Below are positions 43,475-53,090 of a DNA stretch of 64,000 nucleotides, in pieces. Numbering within the stretch: the first letter of the stretch is position 1; every line of letters begins with the position of its first letter. This DNA comes from Calonectria ilicicola (Eukaryota; Ascomycota; Sordariomycetes; Hypocreales; Nectriaceae). Location: positions 1,488,001 to 1,552,000 of the forward strand of contig CP085826.1 of assembly GCA_020809705.1 (NCBI GenBank), written 5' to 3'. Both the position numbers and the translations under genes were made by a program. The notes beneath the pieces were generated by a model. That model had not been told where the DNA came from and searched no databases. It saw only the letters and a list, made by a program, of their open reading frames with translations.

Positions 43475-46400
43475 CTATACGCCAAAATGGACATATGGGA
43501 CCCAAGGCATTGATGCCGATCCTTCTGAATCATCAATCAACTCCAGATTTCTGATTAGGTGACCTTCTGTGACCAAGGCTTCCCTGGTTGTAGGTCTTTC
43601 AATTGTTGCATTAACATCCCCAGCTTCCTTTGCGCCAGCAATTCTCGCTGATCTGTATCCAGAACCCCCGTACGATTTTATCCAGCGGTCGCGCTGGTCT
43701 CTGATAGCGTTATGAAGTCCCATGGCCACAGACTCATCCGTCATGTCTCCGGCCTTAATCCCTTCGTAGGTTATTCTGGCCATATCGACACACGTTTTAT
43801 CGTTGACCTCCCACAATGTGCCAATGACATGACGGAATCCAGCCAACTGATACCCATTGATGAGATGAAAGTCCTCATCAATCAACTTCTTAAACTGGAG
43901 CTCTCCTGTTCCGCATGCCGATAGGTATGCGAAAAATGGAGAGCTTTTTCGAATATTTGTTTGTAGAAGATGGCCAACTGTGAGAGTGTTCTTTGAGTTA
44001 CCACCCAATACCAAGTGACTTTTTGAAGGATCCAAGCTATCGGTGTAACCATGACCGGCAAAATGAAAGATTTTGCATTGGTGCAAAGATTCCATAATAT
44101 CTTCTGCATCGGTTTGCAGTTTGAGAGGAATGAGCGACATTGAGTCGCATAGAGAAGAGACCAAGGCTGCCTCTTCAGCTGCATATTGCAGGGTCGCGTA
44201 TCCGGGCGTCTGTTCCACCACTATCACTAACGCGTGCTTCGAGGATGAGCCAGTGCCCGCACGTTGCCGACTGCGAATAATGGAATTGATAGAGGTACTA
44301 TATGAAGATACGACTCGATCCATTACGGTTTCAGTGGAACCAATTGCATGGTATCCAGCTGCATGTAGTGGAAATCTGCTTAGTGGCCCAGTGGGAATCC
44401 ACCATAGGTGCGGCCAGTCGTCAGTCGGCGTCTGCGTAAAACTCAAAGCCGTTAGGACGGGATTTGCAATCGAAGTCCAGAGCCACTCCAAGACGTTGGA
44501 AGTTGCCAAAGATCCAGATTTAGCTTGCTTATGAATTTCATCCATTGTAATTGGCAAAGGAACATGTTGAACCTGGTGCTCCTGGACTAAAATGGCATCA
44601 CAACGGTACTGACAAACATTGATGACAACAATGGGTCCAAGAGCTGCTGCATAACGCATTTCAGCTTCATCAGGAGCCTGCAGGAATCTTTCAAATCCGG
44701 GTTGCTTCCGGATTTCTGAAACAATGTCGTTAAATTTCTCGATATGAATATATCGTTGATCAGTTTTACGACTCATTGAGGCACTGATCGTCATGGTCGA
44801 AAGCTCAGGCTCAATGGGCTCGTCCAACGCCTTTTGAATACTCATAAATTTCTCGAACAATTCGGGAAAGCTGGCCTTCAGCTCGACGGCGTCGGTTCTA
44901 TTTCCCTCTAGATATGTTGCGAACATGCCACGCCCTTGTTCCAAGTATATTAGCGCCTCATGGGGTTGTTGGTTGGCGTTTAAAACCGTTGCAGCTGCTT
45001 CACAACCGAACCCACTGATTAGGCCCAAGGTGTGTTGTTTGTCAGATATGTCGACCGCTCTTGTTGAGATCTTTGTCATGGCATCGATGGTAATCTTTGA
45101 AAGCTCATAGGCTTCATTCCACTTTGAGGTGAGAGTGCACCATGGAAGAAACCTCCGAAAGGCTATCAATTTTTGGGCAGGAGATTGCGAAAGCTCAATC
45201 ACTGATTTAAATCTCGCCATACCAGCTTCCAAAATACTGAAATCTTCAACGGCTGAAAATAGGCGTATATGCAAGGTTCCAATATCGTTAAAGACTTGAG
45301 TAGATTTTGGCCCATAGTGCTCCTCAATAGGTTCTTTCATTACTTCTTGTGACACCTCCATCGCTTTAACCAAGTCTTTGGTATCGCCTGCTACCTCATA
45401 GCGCTTGACAATGTTATTCATCAGGGTCCATAGAATTTCCCCTCGGGTTGCATGCTCTGCAGGGGTTTCATCAGCGGCCTTTCGTCCAATCTGGATGGCT
45501 TCATCTATATCGGCTACATCTTTCTGGGGGCTCTCTTCAAATAGCTCTGCGAGAAAAAAAGCAAGAAGACTTAAATGCCAGCCCCGGTTTTCTTCATCAG
45601 CAGACATCAGAGTTATTCCATATCGTTGTATTTCGACTGCCTCAACTAAATCTCTCAACTGTTTAAGTCTGAGAAATCTTCTGTATAGTAAGGCCGAGAA
45701 TGTAGATGCGGCAAGTATAAAGCATTCATCGCCTGGGGTTATTGTGTTTATTATTTGGCGGGAGAATCGTATGCCCTCTTGCAAATCATCTATCGTGCCA
45801 GTTTCGACAAACCGAAGTTCAAGTAATCGCGCAATTTCAACCACAAAATTCGCATATAGGTCGGTGTCGCATGCTAACGTAGCGCCCTGTCGAGCTATTT
45901 GGATAGCTTCATTTAAATGCTTGATTGACGTTGTTTGAATAAATTCGTCATGAAGCCCATTCACCAAAGCCCCGAAAAATTGCAGATATTCTGGATGATC
46001 TCTGGGTGCTATTCGAATAAGGTCGCGGTTTATTTGTATAAATTCTCTAAGGTCAGAGTATTGATGCGTTGTTGAATATCGACTGTTTAGATCGTCTGCT
46101 AAACTACTCAGAGATTGTATACGTTCGGGGTGACTGTCAGTTATGATAGAAACCGCCTTTCGTCTAACCTGAATAGCCTCATCTAGATCAGATTTAACCT
46201 GTGTTTGCAGATATAAGTTCTCAAGCCGACCTGCTAGGCTTAGTAAAAGAGTGGCCCGATCCGGATTGTCATCTTCAACAGAATTCACAATCTGCCTTCC
46301 CAGATCAATAGACCTTGATAATGAATGGTGATCACGCGATTTGAGATAGTGTTCATGAACACGGATCCCTAGTATTTTCATGCGCTTCATCCATTCTTCA

Positions 46401-47014
46401 TCTCTCAGATGAGTGGCCTTCAAAGATTCGTCCAAAGCGTCAATAGATTGTTCCAGATCTGAAATATCTCCGGTTTTGAGATAACTATCTTCCAACCTAC
46501 ACCCAAGATTGTCGTATGTCAATGCATATTGAGGGGTGTTTATGGGGACCATCTTGGCGGCCATCTGGAGAGTTACGATATTGTCTTTTAAATCCTTCAT
46601 ATTTTCATGTTTCAAGTATCTGTCCCAAAGCGCAATGGCAAGGTTGTTCAAACAGACCAGCAAGCCAGAGTATCCACCAGGCGCCACGTTTATGGCATCT
46701 CTGGTTACTGTGATGCTCTCATTAAGATCAGCGTCATCTCCTGTTATAAATTGGTACCGGGATCCCAGTAGCCCTCCGAGGGCGTTGAGTGCCTTTGCAC
46801 GTTCTAGTGGGTTCTCAACATCAGTCAACTCCACAGCCTCCCTCTGGAAGCGGATGCTATCTTCTAGATCCGACTCGGTTCCAGACTTGAGGAATCTCTT
46901 CCGGAGGCGTTTGGAGAGGATTCTTAGGTTTTTTTGTCTTTGGATGTCATCAAGAGAGGAGTTGAGATCCTTCAACGCGGCTCGGATTTGCAGGTCATCA
47001 GAGGATAAATCCAT
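43475..47014 (-). CDS. TPR-CHAT caspase-like protease B
   Basis: Single exon on the minus strand, 1179 aa. It is a diverged paralogue of protease A in convergent orientation, with a 150-bp gap between stop codons. About twelve TPR-like units precede the CHAT domain (LEDSIRF, LNESITV, LEQSIDA, LDEAIQV, LNEAIQI, LQEGIRF, IDEAIQI). CHAT landmarks are WWIPTGPLSRFPLHAAGYH, HFAGHGYT with catalytic His 988, YLSACGTG with Cys 1034 and FRHVIGTLWEVND. The dyad spacing (46 residues) equals that of A. Compared with A it has about 35 extra residues near the C-terminus (around YRSARIAGAKEAGD), then ends MPWVPYVHFGV. No signal peptide is seen, so it is cytosolic. A protease role is known for the fold; the trigger and substrate are not. 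Confidence 0.92.
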   Translation of the reverse strand: MDLSSDDLQIRAALKDLNSSLDDIQRQKNLRILSKRLRKRFLKSGTESDLEDSIRFQREAVELTDVENPLERAKALNALGGLLGSRYQFITGDDADLNESITVTRDAINVAPGGYSGLLVCLNNLAIALWDRYLKHENMKDLKDNIVTLQMAAKMVPINTPQYALTYDNLGCRLEDSYLKTGDISDLEQSIDALDESLKATHLRDEEWMKRMKILGIRVHEHYLKSRDHHSLSRSIDLGRQIVNSVEDDNPDRATLLLSLAGRLENLYLQTQVKSDLDEAIQVRRKAVSIITDSHPERIQSLSSLADDLNSRYSTTHQYSDLREFIQINRDLIRIAPRDHPEYLQFFGALVNGLHDEFIQTTSIKHLNEAIQIARQGATLACDTDLYANFVVEIARLLELRFVETGTIDDLQEGIRFSRQIINTITPGDECFILAASTFSALLYRRFLRLKQLRDLVEAVEIQRYGITLMSADEENRGWHLSLLAFFLAELFEESPQKDVADIDEAIQIGRKAADETPAEHATRGEILWTLMNNIVKRYEVAGDTKDLVKAMEVSQEVMKEPIEEHYGPKSTQVFNDIGTLHIRLFSAVEDFSILEAGMARFKSVIELSQSPAQKLIAFRRFLPWCTLTSKWNEAYELSKITIDAMTKISTRAVDISDKQHTLGLISGFGCEAAATVLNANQQPHEALIYLEQGRGMFATYLEGNRTDAVELKASFPELFEKFMSIQKALDEPIEPELSTMTISASMSRKTDQRYIHIEKFNDIVSEIRKQPGFERFLQAPDEAEMRYAAALGPIVVINVCQYRCDAILVQEHQVQHVPLPITMDEIHKQAKSGSLATSNVLEWLWTSIANPVLTALSFTQTPTDDWPHLWWIPTGPLSRFPLHAAGYHAIGSTETVMDRVVSSYSTSINSIIRSRQRAGTGSSSKHALVIVVEQTPGYATLQYAAEEAALVSSLCDSMSLIPLKLQTDAEDIMESLHQCKIFHFAGHGYTDSLDPSKSHLVLGGNSKNTLTVGHLLQTNIRKSSPFFAYLSACGTGELQFKKLIDEDFHLINGYQLAGFRHVIGTLWEVNDKTCVDMARITYEGIKAGDMTDESVAMGLHNAIRDQRDRWIKSYGGSGYRSARIAGAKEAGDVNATIERPTTREALVTEGHLIRNLELIDDSEGSASMPWVPYVHFGV

Positions 47015-49329
47015 GACAGAATCCCAGCCCTGTTAGAAAGCGGGGTATGATGATGATGGTGGTGGTGGTGATGATCAAATATGTCGTTCTATGAGCATAT
47101 TTTTGTCGCGAGTAAGATTAGACCTCGTGCAGGTAAAAGAAGTATTGTGTTGGGGAACGTGGGTTCGAACCCTTGGTCTTTTGAAAAATTAGTTTTGGTC
47201 GGCGGAATAGTTAGTCCGGCTGCAATACCAGTCTCAGTGATAAAGAGCTTCTAGTCTTAACACCAGGAAGGCCAATACAACATAATTAATACTTCTTTTG
47301 ATTGGTTTTTGGGGCTTTCTTTTTGAGGGATCACTCTATCCATTGGTCTAGGTAATTTTTATGATTTTTATTCAATTTTATTGTGTCAAGTTTTATTTGC
47401 TTTCCCTCCCTATGAGCTGTTGACCTGTCTCATGCCTCCTCCTGCAGCCGTTGCGGATCGTTGACTTTTGCCTTTTCGGGCTGTGCCTGGTTGATGCTGC
47501 ATTCAGCTCCGCCACATTTCAGTATACGAGACCCAATGGTTCCCCGTTGATCTGTTCGCCAAAGCAATGGTGATTGTACCGTCTCTGCCTCGGCTTGATG
47601 GGCGCATTCAGGGCGCCGACGTGCAGATGAGATTCTTCTTTGGTCGTTTTGGCAATGATGATTCGTAGCTGATTCCCATCACGCCTTACCAATTTAAGGG
47701 CCTGGACGATGAATCTGTTGCAACTTGCATATTCGCTTATCAGCCATAATCGCTAGCTAGATCCAACTAGGCATCGGTCAGCCCCGGAAACACAAGGTAG
47801 AGGATTTTATTGGGGGGCAGGGCTCCTACTCTGACCGAGACCGACCTCCCTTGCACTTTTCAAGTAAGCGCTATTGTTTTTCTAATGCCGGATGACGCAA
47901 TGATGGGAAGTGGGCTGATTGCAGTCGTACTAAATCTGAGGTGCATAATCGATTGGAGTAGGAATACTCTCTCCATCACCCGACAAGCTCAAAACTCAGC
48001 GTAGCTGATACTTTCACTAAAAAAAGGCGGATATCCTTTTCCAAGAATGATAAGATGCTACGTCAAATTCGAGCCAGTTGGTCACGTCTCCTACCCTCTG
48101 CCAGAAAAAACCAGGCAGCTGACATTGCGGCGCCTGCCGCCTGTATTGAGGAGGAGGAGCGGGGGATCCAGGGTGCGGCTAAGAATGACTGACACAGACC
48201 AGAGGGTCTTCTCGACATTTCCGAGGCGTGAGATGATCGTATCCATGCCAAAAAGGGCATGACTGAAATCTAGCTCAGTGCAACTAGGTAGCGAAATTAA
48301 CCAAATTGGTTAACGCAGTTGGTTTGTGGGGGAACTAGAGCATCCCCTAAATCTTTCCTTTGACTACGTGCCCACAGAAGGTAAAATGATGTCGGAAGAG
48401 CATTAAAATCTGGTGTGTGGACGCAGGCATTCTCTCAGCAGACCATGCCTTGCGGTTTCGTTGTGCATAAGGCAAAAATGCCTTGTGGTTGCCTGCTAGA
48501 AAGTCAAAAACGTATCATACATGTCAGACTTGATTGAATTTTGACACTGAAATGCTAAGGACAGACATGTGTTATGAATGAAACAATTCGCTTCTTTGTT
48601 GCAGAGGCCGCGTAATTGACGTTGGTTTATTTAATAAATTATCGCGCGAAATATCAAGTTAGTCTCGACGTGATACACGAGTCTGGTGACCAAAGTATCA
48701 AGATTACGTAATTTAGATACTTCACCCGCTAGAAAATGTCACAAGACACTCTTGTAATGCGGGGAATCCATCAAAATATGAGCTAGATTCCTTTGCTATG
48801 TCAATGCAATGCAATGTCATAAAATTCGAAGGTGCAATTCCACAAACGTGTTTGAGTAAGCCAGCTTGTTCGATTGAGTCATAAGTTCAACATCCTGCAT
48901 CTGCAGTTTAGGATAACGAAACACGTGTAAAGTCATGATTGGTTTTGATGGCTTGTTGTTTTCAACCAGGCGACCGATTAAGATCATGATTTTCAGCTCC
49001 TTTTCAAACAAGAAAATGCTTCCAATAGGATGTATTGAGCCACCACCATCATTCAGGATGGTATCACACCGCAACGACAGTAATTTTAGGCAACACTGTG
49101 GCAGTCGTGTATGGCATTTTCAACCGGGACGGCCGAAAAAGACCAGCTGATTCACGACTAGTTTAAACCAGGGAATATATATTACAAGAAGACTAGCCAC
49201 CAATTTGAGTTTATCACCTGGCAATCAAACTGATCTCGTCTTAATCAATTCATAATCATTCCAGAAACTTGAATTCATACTCGCAATTGGCTTTTTTATT
49301 TTATTTTAAGTGGAACAAAAAACAACACA
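47015..49329. other. Intergenic region between protease B and the caspase-like gene
   Basis: 2.3 kb between divergent starts. It holds an ATG/GTG microsatellite at 47048-47074, a perfect TTAACCAA-A-TTGGTTAA palindrome near 48298, and AT-rich leader sequence before 49330 (ATATATAT near 49175). An 85-codon minus-strand frame at 48817-49074 was considered and left uncalled. Confidence 0.5.
47048..47074. repeat. ATG/GTG trinucleotide microsatellite
   Basis: Imperfect run of ATG then GTG units just upstream of the protease B start codon (47014). Confidence 0.6.
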
Positions 49330-51393
49330 ATGGCCCCTCAGCGATTTGCTCTGCTTATTGGAGTGGACGAGTACGAAACGCGCGTTCAGCCAAACATCCC
49401 GGAGAAAACCGAATTGCGGAAAAATGAAGAAGGTAGAGCCATTTCGATCACCAATCTTCGGGGCTGTGTCAATGATGTGAATAAAATGGAGAATCTTTTG
49501 AACGACGAATTCGAAGGGGTTGAGGTCAAAAGATTAACCTCATCTGCCACAGATGAGTCGCCTACATACAACAAAATCATTGAGGAGCTCGATAAAGTCC
49601 GCGACAAAGCAAATGATGGCGACTTCTTCTTGTTCCATTTCTCTGGCCATGGTGCACAGCTACTCACAACACGTGATCCCGCATCTCACAACTCGCAGTC
49701 TGACGTTTCCCTAATCCCATGTGATTACCCTCGCGGCGGTCGGCCATTACGAGGTTGGGAACTAAACGAAAAGCTAAAGGAAATTCATGACAAAAACGTC
49801 ACTGTTGTTGTTACACTCGACAGCTGCTACTCAGGCAAGGCTTTGAGGAGAAATGATATTGGATATCGGTTTGCAGGTGATCTAACTCAATTTCCGAATT
49901 TGCCGAATGACAAGGAAGAATTCGTGAAGATTGCTGACCCATCCCCCGGTCGCAATGCCCGGGCCGAGTACTCTTGGGACCTTAACCCGGAACACTTGAC
50001 TTTAATGTTAGCCTGTGAGGGTAGCCAATGTGCTACCGAGAAAAGGCACCAGAGCCCGCGGGACAGCACCGAGGATTCAGACAAAAGATGGGGCGGAATA
50101 TTTACACACGCCCTGGTTACGAGCTTGAAAATTGAGGGCAACCGCAAATACATGAGCTATTCTGACCTTGTTACCATAATTTCTCAAGAACTAGAAAATG
50201 ATAAGCAAGAACCGCAGGTGTTTGGCCAAAGCACTCGGGCTTTCTACGAGGTGCTGACGCCAGAAGCACTGGGACGTTTGATCGTTAAGATTGAAGATAT
50301 CAAAGGCCAGAACGAGTCGACAGTTATATTCCCTGTCGGAAGTATTCACGGTATCCTCAAAGGAACAGAGTTTCGAATATATCAATCCAAACAAGACACT
50401 GATCCGGAAGCATCCCAAGCGAATCATATCCAACTGGTGGTATCGGATGTGGAAGCTACCATAAGCCGTGGGAAAATACAAAACATCCATGTGGATTCAC
50501 TAAAAGCTGCGCAAAATATGGTCATCCTCTCTAAAATAGCCTTAGAGGCCGACAAAAGCTTTGATGTCCATATCCAGGGACAATTCATGGATGGGTTTGA
50601 AACAGACCTTCAAAGAGAGCTACAAAATAAAATCACAGCGCCGGTCATAATATCTGCACTGGAAGATGTGTCTATACTTGATTCGACAACATGGGGGTTG
50701 AAGCAAACAAAGGACGGCGGTGTAGAGATTCTTGGTAAAAATGGATTGGTTGGATATGACGGCCCGGTGCGCGACCTGATCATCACAGCCAGTGAAAGTT
50801 CGGATCTCGCAAGGAAGTGTGCGGTCTATTTGTTGCACCTTGCACGTTTCAGTCAAGTCCTTGAGCTTTCGAACCAGCAATGCAAGGCTGAAAAGCCATT
50901 TACAGTGACTCTCAATCCATCATGTCAGGAGTCCCCTTCGTTTCCAGAAGGCGATTGTTTCAGGCTCACTATTGAGAACACGGGCAACGAAACCGTCTCT
51001 GTCATGGTGATAGCTCTCGGCCCTGGATTTTCGCTCAACCAGATCTTTCCAAAAGCGGGTCAGGTTAAGGAGATTCAGCAAGGCAAAAGTGCAGTAATTC
51101 AGTTTCGCACAGCAATTCCTATTCAATTGAAGGGGAAACCGTCAGAAAAGCGTACATACAGAGACATTATTCGGGTGATTGCCATGAGAGGTAGTAAAAC
51201 TTCATGGACAAGCCAAAGCTTGCCAGAGATTTGGGACGCTCATCAGGTTGTACGCAAGAAAAACGAGATGTCGAATGAAGAGGATAATAGAAATATGGAT
51301 GATATTAGGGAGTTGGATATTTGTGAATGGTGGACCGAGGATAATCAACTACTTACTCACGAAGCGCTCAATGACAGCTACATGACCGGGTAA
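49330..51393 (+). CDS. Caspase-like (peptidase C14) protein with C-terminal DUF4384-like region
   Basis: Single exon, 687 aa. Residues 1-~300 form a caspase/metacaspase p20-like domain: FALLIGVDEYE is the first strand, LRGCVNDVNKMENLL the following helix, FLFHFSGHGAQ carries catalytic His 107 and VVVTLDSCYSG the Cys 166. IFTHALVTSLK is the p10-side helix found in many C14 proteins. It lacks the Pro/Gln-rich prodomain of canonical type I metacaspases. Residues ~335-650 are a different module; its last part (FRLTIENTGNETVSVMVIAL, LNQIFPKAGQ, IRVIAMRG) resembles the DUF4384 beta-sandwich attached to bacterial caspase-like proteins. Members cleave after basic or acidic residues and act in regulated cell death or stress. 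It is the third clan-CD protease gene within 12 kb. Confidence 0.88.
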   Translation: MAPQRFALLIGVDEYETRVQPNIPEKTELRKNEEGRAISITNLRGCVNDVNKMENLLNDEFEGVEVKRLTSSATDESPTYNKIIEELDKVRDKANDGDFFLFHFSGHGAQLLTTRDPASHNSQSDVSLIPCDYPRGGRPLRGWELNEKLKEIHDKNVTVVVTLDSCYSGKALRRNDIGYRFAGDLTQFPNLPNDKEEFVKIADPSPGRNARAEYSWDLNPEHLTLMLACEGSQCATEKRHQSPRDSTEDSDKRWGGIFTHALVTSLKIEGNRKYMSYSDLVTIISQELENDKQEPQVFGQSTRAFYEVLTPEALGRLIVKIEDIKGQNESTVIFPVGSIHGILKGTEFRIYQSKQDTDPEASQANHIQLVVSDVEATISRGKIQNIHVDSLKAAQNMVILSKIALEADKSFDVHIQGQFMDGFETDLQRELQNKITAPVIISALEDVSILDSTTWGLKQTKDGGVEILGKNGLVGYDGPVRDLIITASESSDLARKCAVYLLHLARFSQVLELSNQQCKAEKPFTVTLNPSCQESPSFPEGDCFRLTIENTGNETVSVMVIALGPGFSLNQIFPKAGQVKEIQQGKSAVIQFRTAIPIQLKGKPSEKRTYRDIIRVIAMRGSKTSWTSQSLPEIWDAHQVVRKKNEMSNEEDNRNMDDIRELDICEWWTEDNQLLTHEALNDSYMTG

Positions 51394-51940
51394 ATGTCCA
51401 TTATGGCCAAAGAAAAGCCTGAAGAGGGGCCAGGGTGGGTTTATTCCGAAATCAGAATCAGAGCCAGAACCAGAATTAGAGGTTACCAGGATAGAGATTT
51501 GAATTGATGTGGATATGCGAACTCAAAGCACTTCAAACGATGAGTACGAAAGCTGTGAGTGGCAAGCGCCTGGTGCAAATGCGATTAATCCAAAGTCACA
51601 TCTATGTAGCAATGGAATAATACACATGGTATTCCCTAGCTGGGGTAAATTAACCACGGGTAATTTTACGTTCGCAAGGGTTGATGCTGCTTGGTGAACA
51701 AAGCACGAACTGAAGTGTCCTAGCGGGTCAGAATTTTGGTGGAGCAGACAAGTGCAGCTTGGATTTTCGCGATGTGGGTCTGACCACTGCCTACCCTAGA
51801 GACTCACACAGAGATTTGCGCCTTGACGATGAGTGGAATGTGTTGCGCAAGTCGTGCCTTACAGAGTAAAATAACAGTTTGGATACTCCTATGATTATTT
51901 TCACTGTGATTTCGTAAGCATGCGGCCATTTTCTATGCTT

Positions 51941-51970
51941 GTGTTGTTGTTGTTGTTGTTGTTGTTGTTG
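51941..51970. repeat. GTT trinucleotide microsatellite
   Basis: About ten uninterrupted GTT units on the + strand. Confidence 0.85.
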
Positions 51971-52297
51971 CTGCTTTGGTTTTTGGGTCAGATGTGTGGA
52001 CCAAAAAATTCACACGTCGCATCGCATTCCAGCGCAGTGATAGCTCAAGTCTACGCATCCCAACAACAGCCTCTTTGCACGCCCAACTAAGAATAGCAAA
52101 TGCCCCTCTAAATGGCCGCACCTCGGAGATTTACACTACAAAATTTTCTGCTAGCGAGATTGAATCCGAATGAATTACGTACTTTATTGGTTCCCAACCA
52201 CCTTGCTGCAGCGGGTTGCTGCGGGTACGCAGAAAATTCTGCCGGTCAAAAAACTTTTAGGCGGTGAGGGGAGTGATTTTGGACCCACTCTATTCTG

Positions 52298-52306
52298 TAT
52301 AAAAAG
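52298..52306 (+). promoter_or_regulatory. Orphan TATA box (TATAAAAAG)
   Basis: Consensus TATA followed about 30 bp later by a T/C-rich start-like region, then a GTATGT donor (52368) and CTAAC...CGCAG acceptor (52454). No long ORF follows, so a non-coding transcript or a decayed gene is possible. Confidence 0.35.
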
Positions 52307-53090
52307 TCGTCGGACCTTCCGCTGTTTGGACTTTTTTTCCTTTCTTCTTCACGTCGACAATACTTCAGTATGTGCACCCCTACTACAGGCGCTCTCCTGA
52401 GCAAGCCCTGCTGCGTCCCCCTCTGGAATGCCAGTTGCTAACCCACGTCCGCAGGAGAATCATTTCTATAGTATTCGACCTTCTCTTGGTTCCCTAAAAG
52501 AGCCACAGATCCCACCCTGGTTGATGAGTGTATATCCTCGACTCCCTAGAGTGAATACCCTGGTCCTCTCGCACTGTCCGCAAGGATGGCGGCGCTGCCT
52601 CGTGCGGCTGCTGTATAGAGAGTTGTTTTTCCTCTTGATGATCTCGACCCCGTTTGCGGTCTGCCTTAGGGCGCGCGTTCGGGGTGGGTGTCGATGGACG
52701 TCTGACAGGCGTGTTTCTTTTATTCTTTTTCATTGCGGTCTGGGGCTTGCCCTGGGCGTGAGGAAGAAGGACTTGTTGCGTAGCTAGAATGAGATTGTTG
52801 TGCATGCGCTCGTTCACTCGTAGAAAATTTATCGCGTCGCTGAAAATTTGGAGGCGCGTCAGTGTCGCGTGGCGAAAATTTGGCATCGCTGTTCGGCGCC
52901 GTGTGGCCGAGCCAGGTCCCCTCCAACTGTCTTGGCATTCATTTAACCCATGGAGCAAAGCGGCACAGCTGCGAGATGGATCAGTGTGTCGGCATTTGCA
53001 TTGTTTAGTCTGCCTGATCGTCTTGATGATACGCATTTGTCGCTACAAAGAATATTCTCCATGCAATTACAATGTGTCCATGCCACCTCC

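Larger units (their letters stand above)
51394..53090. other. Intergenic region with orphan core promoter and GTT microsatellite
   Basis: No convincing protein gene. It contains a GTT repeat (51941-51970) and a strong TATA element at 52298 followed by an intron-like segment (52368-52454) but no sensible ORF downstream (see findings). Confidence 0.5.

Noticed and set aside
43475..47036. Several long + strand ORFs inside protease B
   Set aside because: Antisense shadows of a 3.5-kb coding frame with clear CHAT and TPR motifs on the minus strand.
47140..47180. B-box-like GGTTCGAACCC, possible tRNA or SINE
   Set aside because: No A box at proper spacing, the T stem pairs poorly and no acceptor stem can be drawn.
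48817..49074. 85-codon minus-strand ORF upstream of the caspase-like gene
   Set aside because: Looks mildly protein-like but has an equally open frame on the other strand, no intron partners and no family resemblance.
52494..53036. 180-codon minus-strand ORF
   Set aside because: Arg/Pro/Gln-rich, no recognisable motif, and its frame is not supported by splice or codon signals.
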